This document shows positions 22,952-34,151 of a stretch of 64,000 nt of DNA, in pieces. Numbering within the stretch: position 1 is the stretch's first letter; each line of letters opens with the position of its first letter. The translations under genes were made by a program, and so were the position numbers. The stretch lies in NCBI GenBank assembly GCA_964019165.1, contig OZ025276.1, positions 7,006,820 to 7,070,819 of the forward strand, written 5' to 3'. Under the pieces are notes generated by a model, which made no database searches, had not been told where the DNA came from, and saw only the letters and a list, made by a program, of their open reading frames with translations. This DNA comes from Mastigias papua. Taxonomy: Eukaryota > Cnidaria > Scyphozoa > Rhizostomeae > Mastigiidae.

Positions 22952-23773
22952 TCATCGCAACCTAACAACATAATGGCCATCCACAAACTTGATGTCTTTT
23001 GTAAATGCTTCGTGTACGGAATCTATGTCTGAAATTCCTATAGCTTCCAGATTGAACAAATCGCCAACTTTCTTTTCCATAATGCTATCTGCATGTGATA
23101 CTGAATCATAATAATCAATGACAACTGGCTTTATGTCTGTTCTTACTGCACTTGTAATCACCAAATTCACACTAGTCTGCAAGCTGTCTGGAATATGTTC
23201 AACCGATCTAGATAAAGCCCAACCAAAATGGGTTCCTGTAGCTATGGAACTTTCTTCGCCTTTGATGATTTCCCCTGTGATAATTTTCCACATAACATCA
23301 CAACCCAATAGGATGTCAACAGATAAATCTTGCATAATTTCTAGTTGATAATCTGCTAATTCTAATCCATTCAAATGAACATACTGACTCTTTTCTTGCC
23401 GAATAGCTTGTCCTTGTAGGAGTGAACATATTAATGGCACTTCTAAGGCTTTAATACCATTCTCGAGGTATGAGAGACTGCTTTTCAAGCAAATTGGTAC
23501 AACATCAATATGATGAATGACTGCTTTATTTGTTCCAAAGGCTTTTATCATAATTTCTTCTTGATTTGCAGTGGGTGGTTCTAATAATGCTCTTGCTCTT
23601 TGGGCTACATAAGATCTTTGCGAACCAGAATCAATCACTAACAGTAACTTCAATTCCTTTGAAGGCTGTTCTGGGTTTGCAGCAATTACAAAGGCCGTTT
23701 GGAGTAAATAACGGTTCCTTGCAGAATTTCCATTCACACTCATGCCACCAGAATGATGTTGCTTGTTCAGCAA
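22952..23773 (-). pseudogene. BEL/Pao aspartic protease region
   Basis: A 273-codon open frame with LLLVIDSGSQRSYV, an aspartic protease active site (D-S/T-G), about 50 residues in. It is followed by VDILLGCDVMWKIITGEI, the second conserved protease segment of BEL elements. It lies between the gag zinc knuckles and the RT in the usual order and is unbroken over this length. Confidence 0.87.
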
Positions 23774-23780
23774 TGTTCAT

Positions 23781-25011
23781 TTAAGAAGCTTGATCTACTT
23801 TTCTTCTTGAAACACTTGAAGACCTATCTCCTTTATATCTTCTTTGGTGATAAGCAACTTGACCAGGCCTATTTCTATGTTCACAAAGTGCAACATGATG
23901 ACGTCCCTTGCAAGTGAAGCACTTGATGGATGATTGACACTCGCGCGCTAAATGTCGACCTGTACGTAAGCATAAGTAACAGCGTCCTCCTCTTTTGAGA
24001 ATATTTCTCCTTCCACTTATATCAGTCACGATATGCTATTCAGACGTAGTCTGTATCTCTTTGCAAAATGTAAAAGTAGCCTTTGATGCTCCAGTTGTCA
24101 ATGCAGCAGCAGTTGGATATCCTATATTAGCCCTTTTAACGTCTTTCCTTTCAGGTGCGCATTTTTCTCTTGCTTCAATTTCTATTCTCAAACAATTCAA
24201 TAACTCTGATAGCTCCCAGTCACTATCACCACATGTTTCATTCATCTTTCGGCTCATAATCAATCTAATCTCCAGGCAATTTTTTCTGAACCATATTAGG
24301 CTAGATAATGCTATATGATTTCGGATCTACTCCGATTGCTTGTAACCCTCTACAGTGAGCTTCCACTGTATCATAGAATTTCCGAATATCCATAATATAT
24401 GCATGCTTTCCAAGGGTATTTATTATCAACGAGGCATCAATATGAGAGTCTAAAATAGTTTGCTCTGTCCAAATCTCCCTTTCAAAATATCCACTACAGT
24501 TTGTAATTAGCATCCGGAAGTTCGAATCCAGCCACAGCTTGGTATGCAGTCCCTTCACATTATGCTTTCAAATATCCTAATTTTAGGGCATTGCTTAGAT
24601 TTGGGTTAGAATCCACTGAATGTTGAAATGAATCCCGAAATTCATGAAATTTGTGAGGCTTCCCATTAAATTTCCTTAATTGCAATTTGGGGAGCTTTGT
24701 AAAGCTTGTCCCCCCCCCTGAACTACTGGGGTTTGATTCTGTGCTCCACTTCGGCCTTAAGTAACTTCGATGTTACGCAACTTATCATAAATTCTGAACA
24801 ATATTTTATGGACAGTTTCCCTATATTCTCCCGTTTCATTCATCTCAGCAGCGATAGCATCTTCATGATCTAATAATCCCAATATGTGGTCATCCGACTC
24901 ACTAATTTTTTCCAGTTCTTCTTCAAGAACTTTCTTGTTTTGCCTCAATTTCAATGAAGCACTCGATTGGGCAGCACACAAAAGTGTCCTCGTCTGTTCT
25001 AGCATTTTCAT
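23781..25011 (-). pseudogene. BEL/Pao gag with two zinc knuckles (broken)
   Basis: Four minus frames in order: an N-terminal helical segment (24757-25011, a coiled-coil-like LRQNKKVLEEELEKI), a capsid segment (24301-24558), a further segment (24036-24263), and a nucleocapsid segment with CYLCLRTGRHLAREC and CFTCKGRHHVALC, two Cys/His knuckles (23781-24029). Frameshifts and stops separate them. It would package the element RNA. Confidence 0.82.
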
Positions 25012-25178
25012 CGAGTACGCCTTATGACCACCGCGAACTTAGCGCAGTTTTGGCAGCTTCACAGATAAATCGGCTTTGCTAGCAGCATTACTTGATGTAG
25101 CTGGTGTAGTGTTCTTCGGAATTTTCCCAACAATTTCACATTATATCCGCTAGTTAGACCATATAATAGATATTTGTG

Positions 25179-25484
25179 TCTATGGGTAAACACCCTTACA
25201 CACCTACTGGTAGGCTCTGATCCTTGAGAGAAAATGCAAAATGAATCTCTTGAATAATCTTCAGGTTCTATAATTCTGAGGAATGTATTTATCTGTCAAC
25301 AATGTAACAAATAACTTCTTCGCATAGAAGTAATGTTAACTTATATATACGTTAGGCTCGCTTCACAATAATCGCAACACTCAAACTAGAGGCGTTTCGT
25401 ATCGCCCCCTATACATGGCTCTTCCCAAATATCAAATATGGCAAATTGATGTCCGTATATGCCTATATGATTCAATTTCTTACA
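25179..25484 (-). repeat. BEL/Pao 5' LTR
   Basis: Direct repeat of 17331-17629. For the minus-strand element it is the promoter-bearing LTR. It is followed at its right by the AGCGTC duplication. Confidence 0.92.
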
Positions 25485-25576
25485 AGCGTCACCAAGCGAC
25501 GCGTCGTGCACTATTTCCCCTTACTTACACTGAAAGCGTCACGACGCTTGTATATGAGCTGTAAATATTTAACATA

Positions 25577-26850
25577 GCGTCTTTTCATGACGATGAACTT
25601 GCTGCTCTTGCTCTACAAAATCAGGCGATTGCTTTATTGTTAACTCAAAATAATAAATGTCGATCCATTTGGGTGAGAGAACTATGGAAAGGGCGTGAAA
25701 GTCAAGGGCATTACCGCAATATAATGCAAGAAATGAAGTTGAAGGACCATTCGATGTTCTTTAGCTACTTGCGTATGCTCCCTTTAACTATTGATGATTT
25801 ACTTCACTTAGTTAGCCCATTGTTAATAAGAAGAGCAACAAATTATCGTAAACCACTCTCTCCTGAGTTACGGATGGTTGTTGCTTTACGGTAACTTGCA
25901 ACAGGAGAATCACAAGCTTCTCTTTCGTACAATTATCGTATTGGGAGATCCACAGTTTGCGGCATATTACATGACGTTCCAGAGAAAATATGGGAAGCAC
26001 TGAATCCAGTGGCAGTTACAGTTCCAAAATCATGCGAGGATTGGAAAAGGCTATCTGATGATTTCTGGAATTTATCTGGTTTTCCATTGTGCCTAGGGGC
26101 CATTGATGGGAAACATTGTATTGTGCAGTGTCCTCCCAACTCAGGCTGTGCTCTCTGCAATTATAAAGGTACGTTTAGTATTGTTTTGATTGCAGTTGCT
26201 GATGCCAGTTACATGGTCACTTTTTGTCGACATTGATGATGACGTGAAAAAGGGCTCGAGTGTTTTTAGCAACTCCCTTTTTGGCGAAGCCCTGAATACA
26301 GGTTTATTAAATATACCACATGAAGGTCAGTTACCAAATACAACTCGAAAGGACAAATTTTGCTTCATCGGGGATGAGGCATTTCCACTGAAAGAGGCAA
26401 AAACCTCCATGAGAAGCTGCGCATTTTCAACTACAGACTTCAAGAGCAAGAAGGGTTGTTGAGAATGCATTTCGAATATTGTCAGCTAGGTGGAGATTTC
26501 TCAGATCTCCAATATAGGCCCAGCCAGAGAAAGCCGTCAAAAACATACTGGCAGCAGTTGCTCTCCACAATTGGCTGAAAAAGCAATAAGATAGCCAAAA
26601 ATGCTATGGCTGTGTGTATTGTCCGCCTGGTTATGTTGACTATGAAGATTCCCATGGAATTCTTCACAAGGGTATTTGGAGATCCGAAGTATCTGAACTA
26701 GAGTCTTAACATAAAGTTAGCAAAATGGGAACAAAGAATCACACGAAATCAGCAGAATACTATCGATCGATATTTGCAAACTTTTTTGCATCCCGACAAG
26801 GTGAGCTACCTTGGCAACAAGACTATGTTCGCAGAACATCCTATGAGCCG
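25577..26850 (+). pseudogene. PIF/Harbinger transposase (HARBI1-like, broken)
   Basis: A DDE transposase of the Harbinger family. It has an N-terminal IWVRELWKGRESQGHY..LRM segment, then LSPELRMVVALR.LATGES, then the first catalytic block GAIDGKH (about 26098), a VDIDDDVKKG segment, GDEAFPLKE (third catalytic region, about 26370), RVVENAFRILSARWR (about 26455-26500), and a C-terminal FFASRQGELPWQQD (about 26785-26825). An in-frame TAA at 25892 replaces the usual Tyr of LRYLATG. A shift at the T-run near 26222 and another near 26440 break the frame, so it is inactive. Family role: cutting and pasting elements with 3-bp TWA duplications, together with a MADF/Myb-like partner such as that at 32083-33026. 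Confidence 0.87.
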
Positions 26851-27417
26851 ACCTGTCAGAAACTTTGATTTTATACGTACTTGTTCAAAACAATTTACAA
26901 ATCCAACAAGAAGCTTGACCACTGAACATGGCTAATGTTTGCTTTATCTTTGTTTTCTTTGCTTTTACAGTTCAACGTCAAAACTATTGTGATAAGTGAC
27001 ATGCGGGATGTATTTTTATTAAAATTGCATTGTGGCATATGTTCATGACATCAATGCCTCCTTTTTACATTTCCTGAATTTCTATATATAGACCATGGCA
27101 CTACTGCCCTAGAATCAAAGTGGAAAGAACTCTTACAATTTCTTTCTGTTAGTCTACATACTTCTGCATTTCATAACCTACATTGATTGGAATGATACAT
27201 AGAAAACAGACATTCAGAACAATACTTACTGAAATAACTGATAAAGTTTGTATATCTGAACAAAATATTACAGAACCAGTGCACTACATGACGGGAAATA
27301 ATAGCATACCAAATCGGACTTTTAGAAATGAACACATTGATACTATACAAGCAATTACCTTTTATTTTTCACAAAATACATATTTCCAACATAATATTTT
27401 GCTGATGAATATTATAG

Positions 27418-27647
27418 TGTATACAATAGACCTAACCCTTTTCTACATATTTTTACTGGAATTTTTCTATATTAGTCACGTGAAAGGAAACAGCTTGGAG
27501 CGTGTTGCTGAGAAGTTAGTTAGTTACTTGTTACTGAATTAGCTGAGAACAGGTTAAGTTCACAGTTGATACTAATAAAAAGTCTGTTTATGGCTGCCAA
27601 AATATTGTTTCTTTGAACCCTATCGTTTAAATGTCGAGTTCGTGACA
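27418..27647 (+). repeat. Gypsy 5' LTR
   Basis: Shares ttatggctgccaaaatattg and cagcttggagcgtgt with 31792-32040. It begins TG and ends CA. Confidence 0.9.
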
Positions 27648-27660
27648 TTTCTGGTGGCCA

Positions 27661-28587
27661 ATGTGGGTCAAAGAAGAGACAAGAATGGCAGAAGAGTATG
27701 TTTTGAACATTGAAGGAAGCCATGTACCACGTCATATGCCGTTGTTGAGACCATTTGAGATCGGACAGTTGGATGGACTCAGGAGAGCGGAACCGTCAGC
27801 GAGATCTATAGTGGAAATTCCGAAGTTTTCTTTTCAAGACAACGAAAATATACTAGAATGGCTGGAACATTGGAATCGAGTGACTAGAGCAAATGGTTGG
27901 AGCCCAGAGAACGAAACGGTAATGTTCCCTATATATATTGTTTGAGGAGCATTGTAGTATTTTCGAACACTGCCAATAGAGATAGTAGGCAAAATAGAAG
28001 AAATAAAACAAGAGTTTACACAGCATTTTAATTCTCCATCTCAGAGAATTCATGCCAAGAACTTAATTGGGGAAAGATCCCAGAAACCAAATGAAACTGT
28101 GGCCGAATACTATGAAGCGATTTGTACATTGGTTCAAAGAGCCTGGGGGGCAAAATCAATTGAATTCCAAAGGGAAAAATCCCTTGAGCATTTTATTAAA
28201 GGGCTGAAACCTACAATCAAAAAGCCATTCTGAGGAGAGGAGCCAGAAAACCTGCATAATGCGTGTCAGAAGGCTCGCACTCAAGAATTATATTTGATAT
28301 CAAAAAAGGGAAAATATCAAGTCAGATCTGTTGATTTGGAAAGACCGCTTGAGGCACAAGATAAGCGTTTCACTGCGCATGGAGAGAGTAGCGATATGAA
28401 AGAGTTGCTGAGTAGCATGAGGTTAATGCTAGAGAATCAACAAGCTTTGATCTCCCTACAACAGGAAACGCTTCATAAACTTGCAGAGCTCAAACAAGGG
28501 GGAAACCCTCAAAGTTCAAAGCAGAAAGTGAGGGCTGATGTTGTTTGCTGGAATTGCGGCAAAGCAGGCCATTTCGAGAGTAAATGA
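27661..28587 (+). pseudogene. Gypsy gag (broken)
   Basis: The N-terminal frame (27685-27945) has VEIPKFSFQDNENILEWLEHWNRVTRANGW, a capsid-type start. Later frames contain CA-like stretches. The last (28294-28587) ends with a zinc knuckle CWNCGKAGHFESK in which the expected last Cys codon is TGA (28585-28587), a nonsense change at a key residue. Internal stops near 27943 and 28570 and frame changes mark it as dead. Confidence 0.75.
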
Positions 28588-28837
28588 AAGGAAACTGGTA
28601 GGAAAAGCTACCCCCTGGAAAAATTTCGATACCGTCCTGTTGCCGGAAAAGAGGACTTACTAGATAGTCAAATAGATCGGACAAAGTCTATAAACAAACC
28701 TGGGGCAAAACTCTCCGCAGATTGCCATTTTGAGAAAGACAATGTAGATATTACAAATTATAATTTTAACCGAAAAGCAATTAAGGAGGAAGATTATGTC
28801 CAAGGTGATATAAATGGTATTAAAACAATCATTTTAA

Positions 28838-29928
28838 TCGATTAACGCTTGATTTACAGAGTGGATATTGGCAGGTGGCATTAGAGGAAAAGTCAAAAGA
28901 ACTGACTGCTTTTCGACTAGTAAGGGTCACTGGGAGTTCAATGTGCCACCGTTTGGGTTATCTAATGCGCCAGCTACGTTCCAACGCTTAATGGATCTCG
29001 TTTTGACTGGTCTCCATGGGAGTCAATGTCTTGTTTATTTAGATGATATAGTCATATTTGAAAAAACTTTTGAGGAACATTTGACTCGGTTAAGAATTGT
29101 TTTGGGACGATTGGATCAAGCGGGTTTAACGCTGAAAGCATCTAAGTGCCAGTGGGCTTGAACTGAAGTGAAATATCTCGGACATTTAATTGACGTAACA
29201 GGAATCAGACCTGATCCAGCAAAGTGTAAAGCAGTAGAAGATTTTCCGATACCAACTAGCAGAACTGAAGTTCGAGCTTTCTTAGGTTTCGCATCGTATT
29301 ATAGACGGTTCATAAAAGACTTTGCTGATATTGCTAAACCGCTAACAGAATTTAAGGAGACAAAAACTAACTATAGGTTTGAATGGTCATAGGAGGCCCA
29401 GAATGTATTTGGAGTACTAAAAAGCTGTTTGATTAATTCCCCGGTATTGAGATGTTCAGACTTTAAACGCCCCTTTATTTTGTAAACAGATGCAAGTAAC
29501 TATGGCATAGGTGTAGTTTTAGCCCAAGAAAGAGATGGGGAGGAAATAGTGATTGCATATGCGAGTAGACAATTGAAAGACAGCGAGAGAAAATACGCGA
29601 CTACTCAAAAGGAATTTTTCGCCATAGTATGGGGTATAAAATATTTTCACTGTTTCCTTTACGGACAGTCACATTTCTTAGTCTTAACTGATCATTGCCC
29701 TTTACAATGGTTAAAGAAAATGGAGCCAAAAAATCAAATAATTCAAAGATGGATATGCGAAATTCAGTCTATTCATTTTCTGTAAAACACAGGAAAGGTA
29801 CTACGAATGCAAATGCAGACGCGCTTTCCCGTTGTCCAATTACGTCAGGGTTGGAAGAAAATGAAAACTGTATCGAAAGTTGGGACATCGCAACTATGGA
29901 CTTAGTGGATATAAGTCAGAGACAATGA
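28838..29928 (+). pseudogene. Gypsy reverse transcriptase and RNase H (deleted start, broken)
   Basis: The protease beginning VQGDINGIKTIILID runs straight into LDLQSGYWQVALEE of the RT palm at about 28842, so protease and RT fingers are lost. The RT then shows FNVPPFGLSNAPATFQRLMD and LVYLDDIVIF (YLDD box), then a connection domain (KYLGHLID, FLGFASYYRRFIKDFA). RNase H follows with TDASNYGIGVVLAQE, AYASRQLKDSERKYATTQKEF and LTDHCPLQWL. In-frame stops occur at about 29159 and 29390. Confidence 0.88.
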
Positions 29929-30109
29929 AGATCAGGAAATTAGACAGTTAAAAGACTATTTATCGGATGGAACATTACCAGAGAGTCTGACGAATAAAAG
30001 TAGGATAGAGAGGTATGCATCTCATTATATGTTAGAGAGTGATATCCTGTATGATAAGTGGACGCCAAGAGTACTAGGGAATAGTTTAAGACTGAGAAAA
30101 CAACTCGTC

Positions 30110-31317
30110 GTACCGGCTAGCGAACGGGGAAAGTTATTACATCATTTCCTTGATGAACTGGGACATCCTGTCTCAGAACTTGTTCTAAAATGAGAGAAGC
30201 TTATTTTTGGGTAGAAATGAAGAAAGGTGTTGCCCGACATGTAAAGAATTGTAAAGATTGTGCAAGAAGGAAATCACCCAAAATATGCCTATCTGTACCG
30301 TTAAATCCAATCGAAGTAAATGAACCCCTTGAAATAGCGTGTTGACTTTGTAGGGCCATTGCCAATAACAGAAAATGGGAATCGCTACATAATGACTTTC
30401 CAGGACCATTTCACACGTTGGCCTGACGCATATGCATTAAAGGAAGCCACAGAAAAGGAAGTTATTGATTGTCTTAGGATATTTCTCATAATTTTGGTTA
30501 TCCTATTGCTATATTATCAGACAGAGGCTCAGCATTTTTATCCGATCTTGTAAAGAAGGGTTGCAAGGTACTAAACATTAAACATTACACGACTTCATCT
30601 TACCACCCACAAGCTATCGGATTATGTGAGAGATTTCACAGTACTCAAAAAACATCGTTGTCACTTTTAATCGACAAAGGAAAAGACAATTGGGATGTGT
30701 TTTTACCTGATTTCGTAGGGGTTTATCGTACTACCCCGCATATTGTCACGAAAGACACTCCGGCATTTCTTATGTTTCGTAGACAGTTCAAAGTTTCCCC
30801 CAAAATTGAGTTACAAGCACCAATTCGACAATACAATACTGAATTTTTGAGCGAAAGAATAAATAATTTACGAGAAGCAAATCAAGTAGTTCGCAAACTG
30901 AACAGGAAACAGAAAAATAGACATAAAATCGAATACGATAAAAAGCATCGCATAGAAATATCGAAATTCAAGATTGGAGATACAGTTTATTTAAATTTCG
31001 GCGAAAAGAAGAGTGGCTTAGACTGTACTCACTGGTTAGGACCTTACGAAATAGTAGAAGTCGTATCGAAAGAAAACGTTAGCTTGAAAATGAACGACTC
31101 AAAAAGACACCCAGTTGTAAACGTAAATAGATTGAAACTCGATAAATCTGATAAGCTAATGGAAGTGAGCAAATCGATTAAAAAAGTACTTGACAAAATG
31201 AGGACAAGAAATGAAAAGAGTAGATTGGAAACAAAACATTTCGTTCAAGTTAGAATCCGGAGAAACCATGTGGATATCAGAAAATTTCATCGAGCAGAAA
31301 TTAATAGAAGAATTTAA
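30110..31317 (+). pseudogene. Gypsy integrase (broken)
   Basis: HHCC zinc-binding start (HHFLDELGHP..CKDCARRK, 30140-30275), then the core: DFVGPLPITENGNRYIMTFQDHFTRW (first Asp about 30345), ILSDRGSAFLSDL (second Asp about 30515), and SSYHPQAIGLCERFH (Glu about 30627). A long frame (30658-31317) ends with a chromatin-binding-like C-terminal region, FKIGDTVYLN and GPYEIVEVVSKENV. Frameshifts interrupt the core near 30490-30550. Confidence 0.85.
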
Positions 31318-31775
31318 TGCCTAAAGACTTGAGACTATCATTTCGCATTTATTATCTCTAATTTTCATTGTTTTTGTAGTGCAAAAGGACTCCTATTATA
31401 ATCATCGACGCGTTGTTAGCTACTTCTAATCGTTCAGAAATGTTACGGTTAAATTGAGTTCGAGGTACACTGCACTCTATTCGCCCGTCGCTGTCGTGCT
31501 GTCGAGAAAAGTCGTTATTTTCGTGCAGAAAAGATCGTTTTTAAAGTCTTGTGAAAGTCTTGATTTATTTCTGATATAATGGCATATCTCAGAGGACAAA
31601 CATCGGTAGAGTCACAGAAAGATATTACGTTGCTGGTCGTGCAAGATTTATAGACTGTTGTGTAACAGAAATCGTTGTACTTGAAGAACACTGGAACGCA
31701 TATTAACTGTTTTCTTGGACATGATTAGACTCACCAACTTAGTAGATTTCATTTCCTGCTAGCGGAAAATGGAAT

Positions 31776-31791
31776 CTAGGGGGAGGTGTAA
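31776..31791 (+). other. Gypsy polypurine tract
   Basis: CTAGGGGGAGGTGTAA lies directly before the 3' LTR, the expected place for plus-strand priming. Confidence 0.65.
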
Positions 31792-32040
31792 TGTATACAA
31801 TAGACCTAACCTTTTTCTACGTATTTTTACTGGATTTTTTTTATATTAGTCACGTAAACGGAAACAGCTTGGAGCGTGTCGCTGAGAAGCAACAGTCTCG
31901 GTGTGACATTAGTTAGTTAGTTGCTACTGAGTTAGTTGAGAACAGGTTACGTTCAGAGTTGATACTCATAAAAAGTCTGTTTATGGCTGCCAAAATATTG
32001 TATCTTTGAACCCCATCTTTTAAATTTCGAGTTCGTGACA
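31792..32040 (+). repeat. Gypsy 3' LTR
   Basis: Copy of 27418-27647, with an extra CAACAGTCTCGGTGTGACA segment absent from the left LTR. Confidence 0.9.
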
Positions 32041-32082
32041 TATTCATTTTCCCTCAGCGGCCCATCTTATTTCGTGCAAAAT

Positions 32083-33026
32083 TTACTGTATTTTGATTTT
32101 GGCTAAACTTTTCTTGTATGGGGATAAGGTTTTTAGATCTTTTACGACAATGTGGCCAAATAAGTCATCTTCATCTGGCTGAGAGCGCTTCCCATCAATT
32201 GAGAGAAATTCATTCGTATTTTAAAGTACTTCCATTGACACTTCTGAGCTTTCGTGGCTACGTTGAGGCTTTTTATGGGTAAGTTCAATTGGAGAGGGTT
32301 ATGAAGCTTCAAGAGAGCTACCTGGTCTTTTTGAATTTTTAGTGAGGTGCTATCATAAGATGAAGAGGTTTCTTGGGATATAGGAGCCTCTTCTACAGTT
32401 TCTACTTCAAACGGTGAAAAGTTGTCCAAGTCGTATGCCTCATTCATCAAATCACAGAAACTTTCCTCCTCTATTTTCGTAGCATCATTTGATGTAGTTT
32501 GTAATAGGGCCTTCTCTATAATCCTGAAGTTGCCTTTTTGTTAATCTATGCTTCATGAATGGAACAAGGTAAAGCATTTGCTTGTAGTACGGCCATGTAG
32601 GCCCAATCGGGACACCACCAGCACGACCAGATGGCTTGTACTCTTTTCCTATTTTCACGAATCGATCGCTCAAGTTTTTAAATTCTCTTCGGGCTACATT
32701 CGTTTGTGGTGATGCAAAACATACAAATATTATATTATCTAGTATGATAGTTTCAAGGGTACGAAACAGTACGGTTCAAAATCATATATTATCTATGAAA
32801 TAAAGCCAACTTTGAAAAGCCAAAACAAGTGTACAAAGCTAACCAAAAGTGAATTACCTTCAGTGAGTCCCGTTTCATTTTGATACCCTTGCTTAAAATC
32901 CTCTCAACACACGTTCTTCCATGCGTTCTCCCTAACAAGCTCTGTACTCAGCTGCATGATACAAAAACATGGCAGTTTTCGTACAGATTCTATCAAAAGT
33001 TTCTTGTTCACAAATTTGGCGGCCAT
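32083..33026 (-). pseudogene. Harbinger MADF-BESS partner protein (broken)
   Basis: Minus strand. Exon 1 starts at the ATG at 33026: KFVNKKLLIESVRKLPC, then ENAWKNV, with an in-frame TGA just after, and ends at a GT donor near 32858. Exon 2 starts at an acceptor near 32692: RFVKIGKEYKPSGRAGG, then GPTWPYYKQMLYLVPFMKHR (MADF end), an acidic linker, and after a frameshift DEDDLFGHIVVKDLKTLSPY, a BESS motif, with stop at 32083-32085. This layout is the second ORF of PIF/Harbinger elements, which binds DNA and helps import the transposase. It converges with the transposase at 25577-26850; the Gypsy element sits between. Confidence 0.75.
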
Positions 33027-33061
33027 CTTCTTTTCAATTACTATTGTTCTGAAGAGTCACA

Positions 33062-33105
33062 ACGCGTCAAAGTTAAATTTTTTTAACTTTGACACATCGT
33101 GACGG
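33062..33105. repeat. Palindrome TCAAAGTTAAA..TTTAACTTTGA
   Basis: A perfect inverted repeat around an A/T core, between the MADF start and the CR1-like LINE. It may be the outer end of the Harbinger element. Confidence 0.5.
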
Positions 33106-33123
33106 ACAGCTCAAAGAAGTGCT

Positions 33124-33510
33124 ATGCCCAAGAAAGAATTGCGCCCAAGAATTGTGAAGGGGAAACGAGTTCATCAGGTAATAGTGAGATTCACAACCTG
33201 GAGACACAGAACCTTGGTTTACAGGGCCAGGAAGAACTGTGCCAAGTACAAGATAAAGTTGGACTTGACAAAAAAGAAAGTCAAAACAATTGAGAGAATA
33301 AGTCAACTCCTTAAAAGAAAGAAGCTCGGCTTTGCATTTGCAGACGTCAACTGCCGTTTATGCGTGAGGATTGGCGAGGAGTTTCGTCACATAAATAGTG
33401 AAGATGAGTTGCATGATATCATCAGAGAATATGATGAAAGAAGTGACAGAGGCGATGATGCTAATGATGACGATATTGTTGGTGGAGGAAATGAGGCTAA
33501 CTCTGGATAA
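33124..33510 (+). CDS. LINE ORF1 C-terminal part
   Basis: The frame holds VIVRFTTWRHRTLVYRARK followed by a basic helical stretch and an acidic tail. VIVRFTTW is common in the C-terminal domain of ORF1 proteins from cnidarian and mollusc CR1/L2-like LINEs, which bind element RNA. The N-terminal part is missing, so this is a 5'-truncated element, and the first Met is likely internal. Confidence 0.6.
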   Translation: MPKKELRPRIVKGKRVHQVIVRFTTWRHRTLVYRARKNCAKYKIKLDLTKKKVKTIERISQLLKRKKLGFAFADVNCRLCVRIGEEFRHINSEDELHDIIREYDERSDRGDDANDDDIVGGGNEANSG

Positions 33511-34151
33511 GTACCTTTTTTTAAAGACCCTTTATACGAACCCTTTTTTTGTGTTATTCTTTAAAACTGATGATGGCAATCATGGACATTTTTCATTGAT
33601 TTATTTTATAGTTATACTAGATTAAGTGTTTTTTTCTTTTATTTTTCTCCCTTTTTGAATTAGTTTTTTTTTGGTTTTTCACTATGTTCCCTATTCCTAC
33701 CCCACCTCTAGGGCAGCTTACCAACAAACAAAATTAATTTATAGCAAAAATTTCCATTCACTTTAGCCTCTTTATTTGTTTTATTGACTCTCAGATGGAG
33801 ATTTGTGAGTGATCTTGAAGATTTGGCCTATTGCTTGTTCTTGTTGGTGAGCTCCTTGTTAGCCTATCCTTCTACATGAATTCGATTTTCAGCCTTTTCC
33901 AAAACGCTCAAAGGAAATTGTTGATATTTCCTCGAAAAGTCCTTCGAAGTTTCCTTCCGCTTACACGTTTGGTTCCCCAGGATCTCTGGTCGTGCGGAAA
34001 ATCTGACTTGTCGCTTGCCTTGTTGCTTTTTTTTGTTGTTTGATTTGTATTTTGTCATAATGTTTTTCAATAAATGTTTTTGTTTCAGCTGCTACTTTTT
34101 TGCAATCAAAATGGACTTTGAGGGCTGCCAAGGAGATTATGCAGTCATCGT

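Larger units (their letters stand above)
17325..25490 (-). mobile_element. BEL/Pao LTR retrotransposon with target-site duplication
   Basis: Two direct repeats of about 300 bp (17331-17629 and 25179-25484) are the LTRs, each ending TTTCTTACA on +. The 6-bp AGCGTC flanks both sides (17325-17330 and 25485-25490), which proves the borders. Coding order on the minus strand is gag with two zinc knuckles, aspartic protease, RT with YVDD, the Pao-type domain, integrase, and a C-terminal domain with the VGDV..VHEDKTPRGF motif. It is broken by many stops, and by a 2-kb palindromic insert at 19166-21147. The LTRs differ at roughly a tenth of positions by eye, so it is an old copy. Confidence 0.93.
27418..32040 (+). 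mobile_element. Ty3/Gypsy LTR retrotransposon, internally deleted
   Basis: Direct repeats TGTATACAATAGACC...GTTCGTGACA at 27418-27647 and 31792-32040 are the LTRs (230 and 249 bp; the right one has an extra segment near 31890). A candidate primer-binding site TGGTGGCCAATGTGGG follows the left LTR. A purine-rich CTAGGGGGAGGTGTAA precedes the right LTR. Order on +: gag, protease stub, RT, RNase H, integrase. Much of the protease and the RT start are deleted near 28842. I found no clean target duplication. Confidence 0.9.
17150..33095. mobile_element. PIF/Harbinger element interrupted by two LTR retrotransposons
   Basis: A Harbinger transposase (+, 25577-26850) and a MADF-BESS partner gene (minus, 32083-33026) converge, the usual two-gene content of PIF/Harbinger elements. 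The BEL/Pao element (17331-25484) with an AGCGTC duplication lies just upstream of the transposase, and the Gypsy element (27418-32040) lies between the two genes. The outer ends are inferred: a GC-rich segment starting near 17150 and the palindrome near 33065-33095. I could not prove the terminal inverted repeats. Confidence 0.5.

Noticed and set aside
33099..33293. Separate 64-codon + frame overlapping LINE ORF1
   Set aside because: Shadow frame of the ORF1 segment, with no conserved block.
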